From Cryptomeria japonica (lineage: Eukaryota > Streptophyta > Pinopsida > Cupressales > Cupressaceae), in assembly GCF_030272615.1 (NCBI RefSeq), contig NC_081412.1:97957796-98021795 (forward strand): a stretch of 64,000 nucleotides of DNA. The letters run 5' to 3'. Shown in pieces: positions 57,714 to 64,000 of this stretch (the stretch's first letter is position 1; the number at the start of each line of letters is the position of its first letter). Made by a program: the position numbers and the translations under genes. The notes beneath the pieces were generated by a model. The model saw only the letters and a program-made list of their open reading frames with translations. It was not told the DNA's origin and searched no databases.

Positions 57714-59374
57714 GTATTTTATGTTTGTGAAAGTGATTATGAGGTGGTGATGAAGTGTTTGATGGATGACAAGTTTTGTGAAATGTTTGTCAGAAGATAG
57801 ATCTCTAACACTGAAGGTTGGATGTCAATAGAGTTCTTTGTGAATTTCTCTCGTGTTTTTCAATATTTTTGATGTGATGAGGTATAGCAAGGTTTGAGAT
57901 GTGTTACAAACCAAGCTACCTAGCAATGAGAGGATGCACTCATAAACTAGTTTTAACCAGTGTAAAAATGCCTCTTAGGATGATTGATCCTAGATGTAGA
58001 GATACCCTAAAAGTGATTTTTTTGTTTGATTAAGCAAGATCTAAAAGAACTATGGACAAGACATTTTTGTGTTTGAGAGTTAAATAGATTGTGATTTGTT
58101 TGAATGTGAAAGTGGGTAGGATATATGTCTCAATAAAAGCTTTTTGTTATGAAGGGGGTTTCTACTTCTTCCTCTCTCATAGGGGTTGGTGGTTCCCCTC
58201 GAGGTTGTATGTGATATAGATTTGAGGAAAGAAAGCAGGATTGATCTTTCCCCCTTTGTTCTTGTGATAATCAAAAGCTCTATACTGAGTAAAATCTCTA
58301 TTTCCCAAAGGCTCTTTATCAAATTTGTTGGATTTTCTTTGAAGGTATAAGTGCTATGACGCAAGAATACTTTGTGTCAGAGAAAGAGTTTCCTATTGAT
58401 ATAGAAAAACTTCCTTCTTTTGATAAGAGCTTTTGAACCAAGTTGTCTCTTCTTCAATTTGGTCTTTTGATGAAGATTTTGTTTTCTCAAGATATGAGTG
58501 ATGGTCATACAAACTGATACTTTGTTTCACTTGTTGATGTTGTTTTGTTTATCAATGTTTGATGTAGATTCATTGGATGGATACTTGGTGTCAATTGTTT
58601 TAAATTTTTTTGACAAGAACACACAACAAGCACACAAGCATAATAACATTGTCCTTTTTCAATAAAAAGTGCAATAGGTGTGGGTCTAAATCAACCTAAT
58701 CATGAACTTTTTGACCATTTTACAAATGTATTTTATGTTCTCAAAGCCTAAAGTCGGCCCAAATTGTTACTAGTCTGAAACAAGATGAAGACAACTCAAA
58801 CACTTTTTATCCCTAAGGTCATGGCCAGTTGTGATATTTTTCAGCCCACATCTTGATATTTCTTTGACTTTGGTACTACATATCTTATAAATCCTGCCAT
58901 GGTAGGTAAGAATGTGATATACTAAGTCTTGCGTGAGCATAACAGATAGATAATCCCTATGATGGGGGAGTCACCACTTTCATCAAGCTACAAGTAGCCT
59001 TTCAAAAATCCCTATTTCTACTCAAGGAAATATGTATGGTGAGTATCTTGGGAGCAAAACCATCTATGCTCTTGCACTAAACTTCTCACAAATATCCTCA
59101 ATCAATAGAATGGGTGGGATTCTAAAATAAGAGGTGTCTAGTAATGTTCAATGTTTTTGGACGTAAGTTCATTCTACAGTGACTCACTTAAGAGCCTTGT
59201 AACTTGTGGTGGGGCCCACATGTCCTTTCGACAAGTTACACTCTAGGAACAATTACACCCAAGGCTACAACTTTCACTCTCACCTGATTTCTATAGCGAC
59301 TAGAAGGATTTACCGCACAACGTCATTCCCAAGAGTGATGTGTCTCTTGGCAGGCCTCTCTTAAAAATAGAAAA
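57714..59374 (-). other. Element 4 leader, gag-proximal part
   Basis: No gene seen. One open stretch (58364-58080) has no family resemblance and is likely chance. Confidence 0.6.
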
Positions 59375-60538
59375 TGTATACACCTAAAAATGGTCTGAAG
59401 ATAATTATTTGAATAAGCAATTATTTAATTATTTAATTAATCCTCCTCTCCAATTTAATTAAATTCATCAACAATTTGATTAAAATCCTCCATTTTCATC
59501 TACTTATTAATAAATCTAAGGATTTATTTAATACGTTCATTTCAATAACCCCCTTTGACTAATTAATTCAAATTAATTAATTCTTCCCCATCAAAATCAT
59601 TTCTTCTAATCTTCTGATTAATTAAAACAAATCAATTATGAGTTGTTAAAATTAATTAGCCTTTTCTTATTATTTGAATTTTTAAATTCAAATTCTCCTA
59701 ACTTTTAACCACCTAACCTAACCCATTCCATCTCACCACATGTCCCCTTTCCTTGAACACTTTTCCCTCTCATGAGCAATGCTTTGTGACACTTGTCACT
59801 AAGTGTCCCCTTTCATTCAACCTCTTCTAGAAGCCTCTTGACACTTTTCACCATAGAGATGACAAATGCTCCCTTTCATCCAACCTCTTCTAGAAGCCTC
59901 TTGACACTTGTCACCATAGAGATGACAAATGTTCCCTTTCAACCAACCTCTTCTAGAAGCCTCTTGACACTTGTCACCATAGAGATGACAAATGTTCCCT
60001 TTAATCCAACCTCTTTGCCAACCTCCTCCAATTTCACCATTGATATCTTCAGACTTAATCTTGATCATTGATTCCTACCACCTCACCCCTAGCCTTGAAA
60101 ATCCTATAAATAGACCCCATTTTGGAGTACAAAGGGCCCCTGATTGATCCAATCTCATTTGCATCTCATGCATTGTTATTATAGGCATATAAAATCTTAG
60201 TTTATCTATCTTAGCATTGTTATCATAGCTTAATTGCATCATTTTAGCATATTTACTAGCATAATCATGGAATCATGTAGCTTAATCATTATCATTGCTA
60301 GCTTAAATGCATCATTTATCATTTAAATCCTCCATCTAGGTGTAGTCAAGTCACTGGAATTTGCATAACCAGATCTGAGAGAAAAATTCATACTCACATT
60401 TACTAGGAGGTGATAGATTGCTTAGCTATGGTTTTATCTTTCTTTGTTTTAAATTCATTAACCATGCTTGTAATGATCTATTGAGTGTTTTGTGTTGCAG
60501 CTGTAGGTATCACAGGTATACACTTCATAGGCATGATA
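59375..60538 (+). mobile_element. Solo LTR inserted in element 4 leader
   Basis: Starts TGTATACACCTAAAAATGG, very like the LTR start of element 1 (TGTATACATAGAAAAATGG). It is flanked by GAAAA (59370-59374 and 60539-60543). A TATA box CTATAAATAG is at 60104-60113. No gag-pol follows on either side in this orientation, so it is a recombination-derived solo LTR. The last two bases are TA rather than CA, which one C-to-T change explains. Confidence 0.72.
59808..60015. repeat. 63 bp tandem repeat within the solo LTR
   Basis: Just over three units with exact 63 bp spacing (59808, 59871, 59934, 59997), each with CCAACCTCTTCTAGAAGCCT and CACCATAGAGATGACAAATG. Since 63 is divisible by three it keeps frames open on both strands. 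Confidence 0.92.
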
Positions 60539-61662
60539 GAAAATTTAGAGCATTACTAACACTTTTCTCTTGCACCTAGGACCATGAGAGCTAAGGGAGG
60601 GGATAGTGTGTGTTAGAAATGGGACCACACTATAGATTTGTACAAGCATGTCAAACACGGAAAACACTTGTTCTTTTTAGCCTTTTATCGCAATGTGATT
60701 TATTTGCTATTTGGAGATGTTGCTCCAATAGACATGATGTTCTTTTTAATTCCACAAAGCAATTTGTTTTCTAACTAAGAAAGTGAAAATCCTAGTCAAC
60801 AAAATTGAAAGCACATTTGCTTAAATTAAAATCGCTTTGAAAAGAAAAATGGACAAGCTTTGATTGTTCTTTTTAACTTCCAAATTAAAGATTGATTGTG
60901 AATCTATCCTTGCAAGAAATGAAAGATTGTTGGTTCTTTTTAAGCCCAAATAGAAATGTTTGTCCTAACTTGCAAGAAAGCAAAGTTTGTTTGATTTGTT
61001 TGTTCTTTTTAGCTTGCAAATGAAATTCTTTTTAAGCCCAAATGAAGATGATGTTGATTTTTAGCCCAAAATGGAAGGTGAGGTTCGTTTTAAACAAAGG
61101 AAAGTGAATTCTTTTTATCCAACTTATAAAGCTAGAAATAAATTTAAATTTCCTAATTCTAACTCCTTGAATCCTGCAAGAAATTTTTTAGTAACCTGCA
61201 AAAAAGAAAAATTGGTAAAATAAAAATCTTTTTGGTGGGCTTCTACAAGCCTAAGTTTTTAATTTTTCGGTTACATTTTTTTTTGGCTCTCTGTTACAAA
61301 AGCGCTACTCTGTGAGAACACAAAAGCACTACTTCGGACAACAGCACCGAAGTAATTACAAAAGTGTAAAAATGACTAATGAAAGTGCTAAAATATGAAC
61401 AAAAGTGCTATTTAAACAGTTTTGACAGAATTTAAGGACTGACAGACAAAGAGCGCTAGATTATTACAAAAGCGGTACAACTATAGTTGAAGCGCTAAAA
61501 CTGCGGCGAAAGCACTAAAAAGCGAGCAAAAGTGCTAAAACTCTTCTGTCGATAGCGCCAAAATGTGAGACAAAAGCACTCAAGCACAACCTATGTGTGG
61601 AAATTATAAGAAATCACAAAAAAAAAAGTTAGATTTGGAAGATCAGAAGGTTGCATGTTCGA
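60539..61662 (-). other. Element 4 leader, LTR-proximal part
   Basis: No gene seen. GGAGATGTTGCTCCAA (60713-60728) also occurs in the element 1 leader. The array at 61290-61590 is listed separately. Confidence 0.65.
61290..61590 (-). repeat. TTTTAGCGCTTTTGT array in element 4 leader
   Basis: About 12 degenerate units spaced about 20-25 bp. On the plus strand these read ACAAAAGCGCTAC or CAAAAGTGCTAAAA; in gag orientation TAGCGCTTTTGT. Same core, orientation and position (just before the primer site) as in element 1. Confidence 0.82.
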
Positions 61663-61680
61663 TTTACATCAGGTTCATCA
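61663..61680 (-). other. Element 4 primer-binding site, mutated
   Basis: The minus strand reads TGATGAACCTGATGTAAA. It differs from the site in element 3 by four transitions, two of them CpG to TpG. Confidence 0.75.
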
Positions 61681-61682
61681 AA

Positions 61683-63150
61683 TGATGCACGCTAAAAAGG
61701 AAGCACAAGACACAAGTTCAAACATTAATATGTTGGTGACAAAAATGAAATACAAATGAACCTATTATCCTAAACATGCATATCAAGAGAGATATAAAGA
61801 AGACAATGAGAAACATACAAAAATGGAAAAAGGAAAGAAAACTCCCCAAGGTGCTCCTCACAATGCCCATAGTTGCTCCTCCTTTGTTCCTCTCCTCTTC
61901 AAGTTCCACATGAGTGTAGCCCTCAGCTTTTTGTACTATTCATGGATGTCTTATGAAGATTCAAGATTATGAAAATAAGAACAAAATTCCTATGCAAGTG
62001 TAAACAAACTACTATGAGAAAGCACCTAATTAATCTATGTTGATTTTAACAAAATAACAAAGAAAATACTCTTAAATGTTCTCTCAAAATAACTATAAGT
62101 TTGATGCATAAAGATTTCTGGATCCTTAAAATGAAGAATGAGAGCTCTATTTATAGGGAAAATAGAGAAATGGATGGTTGAGATTGAGTAACCTAAATAA
62201 GGGCCAGGATTGATGGGTTTGTGATCCATGTGAGGGCTTTCAACCCAATCCCAAGATGACAAATGTCAACATGAGATGGCTTGAGAGGAGAGGGAAGAAG
62301 AATTAAATGCTTGAGATGACTTGAAGGTTACCTTAAGAGGTAAGTTTTAAGCTTGAGTTAATGAATAAAGCTTTTATCCTATGAATAATGCATTTATCCA
62401 AGGGACAAACTCTTGTGCAAGAGTTAATGGGGATAACCATGGTCAAAGCAATAAATGCTTGAAGAGACCCATGAGTTAAATGAGGGTTGAGTTAGAGGAA
62501 AAGTCTCTAACCATGTGGATGAGTTGATTTTAACCATTAATGGTTATGTAAGAGCCATAAATGGTTATGTAAGAACCATAAATGGTTTGGAAGACTTTGG
62601 GGGTTAACTTGTTGGAGAATAAAAAGTCTTTAATGTTTTTCAAAGACTTTGAGGGTTTTGAGAAGTGACTTCTCTTTGCTTAGGAATGTGACAATAATTA
62701 GGGAGGGGGATTAGGCTAATTTGGAGTGGTTTAGAAGAACCTAGAAGGGGATTTATGATGCAAGTGGGTTTGGTGGGTGAGAGAAAATAGGATTTTAATT
62801 AAAATAAAATTCATTTATTTCAACTAAAATTGTGCAACTTGCATTTCTAGGAGAATGCAAGTGGGGGGGGAGGGTAGTTTAGAAGTTTAAATAAATATTT
62901 ATTTATTTATTTATTTATTTAAATGAGGAAAGGGGTTAAATTAAAAAAATATGCTTTATTCATTTAATTGATTGTTAGAGTATGGTTTAATGAATTAATT
63001 TAAATAAATTGAATAATTTATTTAATTAATAGGAGAAGAGGTTGAAGATGAATTAATTAAATATTGATTTAATTAACTATTGACTGATGATTAAATAATC
63101 AAATAAATATTAAATATTCATTTAGTTAAGGGAACAGATCTATGTCTACA
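61683..63150 (-). repeat. Element 4 5' LTR
   Basis: 1468 bp, in element orientation TGTAGACATAG to GTGCATCA. A TATA box CCCTATAAATAGA is at about 62145-62157 on the minus strand. Outer boundary: element 5 coding sequence resumes after 63150. Confidence 0.82.
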
Positions 63151-64000
63151 AATTCAACTACTTGTTTTATAGGGTGAGGAGCAACATGATAGGGTGAACA
63201 AATGTTATAGAGATGAAATAAGACGAGCGGTTACCCCATCGTCATCAAATACTTGAATGATATGAGCTATAAAAAGTTATTGAATTCTATTTTCAAATAA
63301 TTACACTCATTGGTAGAATGGCCATGTATTTGATGATACTTGCAAAAAGAAGGATTGTTCATATGTTTCTTACAATTATTTCTTTGATTTTTCAAAGGTA
63401 AAGTAATTAGATTATCTTTAAGGATCTCATGCAAAATATCATCTTGTTGTAATGAAAAGTTGAGAATAGGTGTAGTGATTATTGGGAGAAGATCTTTGTG
63501 ATATTTTAAATGGTAAAGAGGATAAATAGATGAAGGAATATCCTTTGTGTGTAAATTTCCCTTACTATCATCATTATTCATGTTTTCTTTGATTTGTTGG
63601 GAAGGAATATCCTTATCATCTAATACTTCATCTTTTCTTAATGTTATGTGAGGAAATAGATCATCATCTTCTCTAAAAATATTGTGATGACTAGAAGAAT
63701 GGGGAAAATCTAAAGAGATTGATAAGTCAACATTTTGGTCTTGCTCCCCTTGCACTAAAGTATCCTTATTAGAAGAGGGTTATGTTATGTTGCTCTACAA
63801 TGTTTTCTCTACATTAGAGAGATCATTTATAGGAGTATTTACTCTTTCTTCATGAATAATAAGAATATTAGGAGGGGTACAAAAACTCATTAATGCTTCA
63901 CCTTTAGGATTAATACCATGTATGGAAGGTAAGGTGTCAATGATATTATCCTCTTCTTCTAGGATCTCCTTATGAGAGGAAGACTTTTTAGGAGAAAGAT
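63151..64000 (-). pseudogene. Element 5 gag fragment (runs off the window)
   Basis: Minus-strand open stretch 63755-63267 continues upstream, with stops near 63830 and 63780, to the window edge. It ends with a zinc-knuckle-like motif FCKYHQIHGHSTNEC (about 63340-63300), preceded by DILHEILKDNLITLPL, the same arrangement as in gag of elements 1-4. Much of the upstream part is acidic and Asn/Ser-rich. Element 4 inserted just downstream. Assigned to Ty3/gypsy gag by the knuckle and context only. Confidence 0.65.

Larger units (their letters stand above)
51682..63150 (-). mobile_element. Element 4: 5' half of a Tat-like Ty3/gypsy element
   Basis: Minus-strand element with 5' LTR (61683-63150), primer site, leader, gag, protease and spacer. 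It is cut at 51681/51682 by element 2; its RT, integrase and 3' LTR are not seen in the window. A solo LTR (59375-60538) and an unclassified insertion (53864-55959) interrupt it. Confidence 0.85.

Noticed and set aside
58080-58364. 94-codon minus-strand frame in the element 4 leader
   Set aside because: No conserved motif and no counterpart in the leaders of elements 1 and 2.
59793-60071. Open frames of 92 and 83 codons on both strands
   Set aside because: They arise from the 63 bp tandem repeat, whose length is divisible by three, inside a solo LTR.

Overview
The window is repeat-dominated plant nuclear DNA. No intact host gene was found. It is AT-rich and filled with long, mutated Ty3/gypsy retrotransposons nested inside one another, plus a decayed hAT-type DNA transposon gene, a SINE, a solo LTR and several minisatellites. 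The deep nesting, multi-kilobase non-coding retroelement regions and many C-to-T type stop codons suggest a large-genome seed plant. A gymnosperm is plausible but not proven by the sequence.

Layout. (1) 1-830: three imperfect copies of a ~270 bp repeat, then part of a ~95 bp tandem repeat. (2) 831-18158: a complete 17.3 kb element (element 1, minus strand) with both LTRs, target duplication ATAAT, a primer site matching tRNA-Lys, a polypurine tract, gag, protease, G-patch, RT, two RNase H domains and integrase. It also carries an antisense plant-mobile-domain (PMD) ORF between pol and the 3' LTR. These traits fit the Tat lineage. (3) 18159-26690: a plus-strand coiled-coil pseudogene of unknown family facing a minus-strand hAT transposase pseudogene, with a SINE in the region upstream of the latter. 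(4) 27390-51681: element 2 (minus strand, Tat-like, also with an antisense PMD ORF); its 5' LTR is present and its 3' LTR is missing. (5) 32997-40813: element 3 (plus strand, TSD ATACT) is inserted in the integrase of element 2. It has only gag, a protease-like domain and a novel basic/acidic C-terminal part, so it is non-autonomous. (6) 51682-63150: the 5' half of element 4 (minus strand), into which element 2 inserted. It carries an unclassified 2.1 kb insertion and a solo LTR. (7) 63151-64000: gag fragment of element 5, into which element 4 inserted.

Insertion order read from the nesting is 5, then 4, then 2, then 3. Elements 2, 3 and 4 share one primer-binding-site type, so an autonomous relative of 2 or 4 could have supplied enzymes to element 3. 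The most unusual pattern is in element 1. A ~20 bp repeat array built on TTAGCGC lies upstream of gag, and a second array lies upstream of the antisense PMD ORF, each in the same orientation relative to its own gene. A related array precedes gag in element 4. This looks like a shared upstream regulatory module for the sense and antisense genes.
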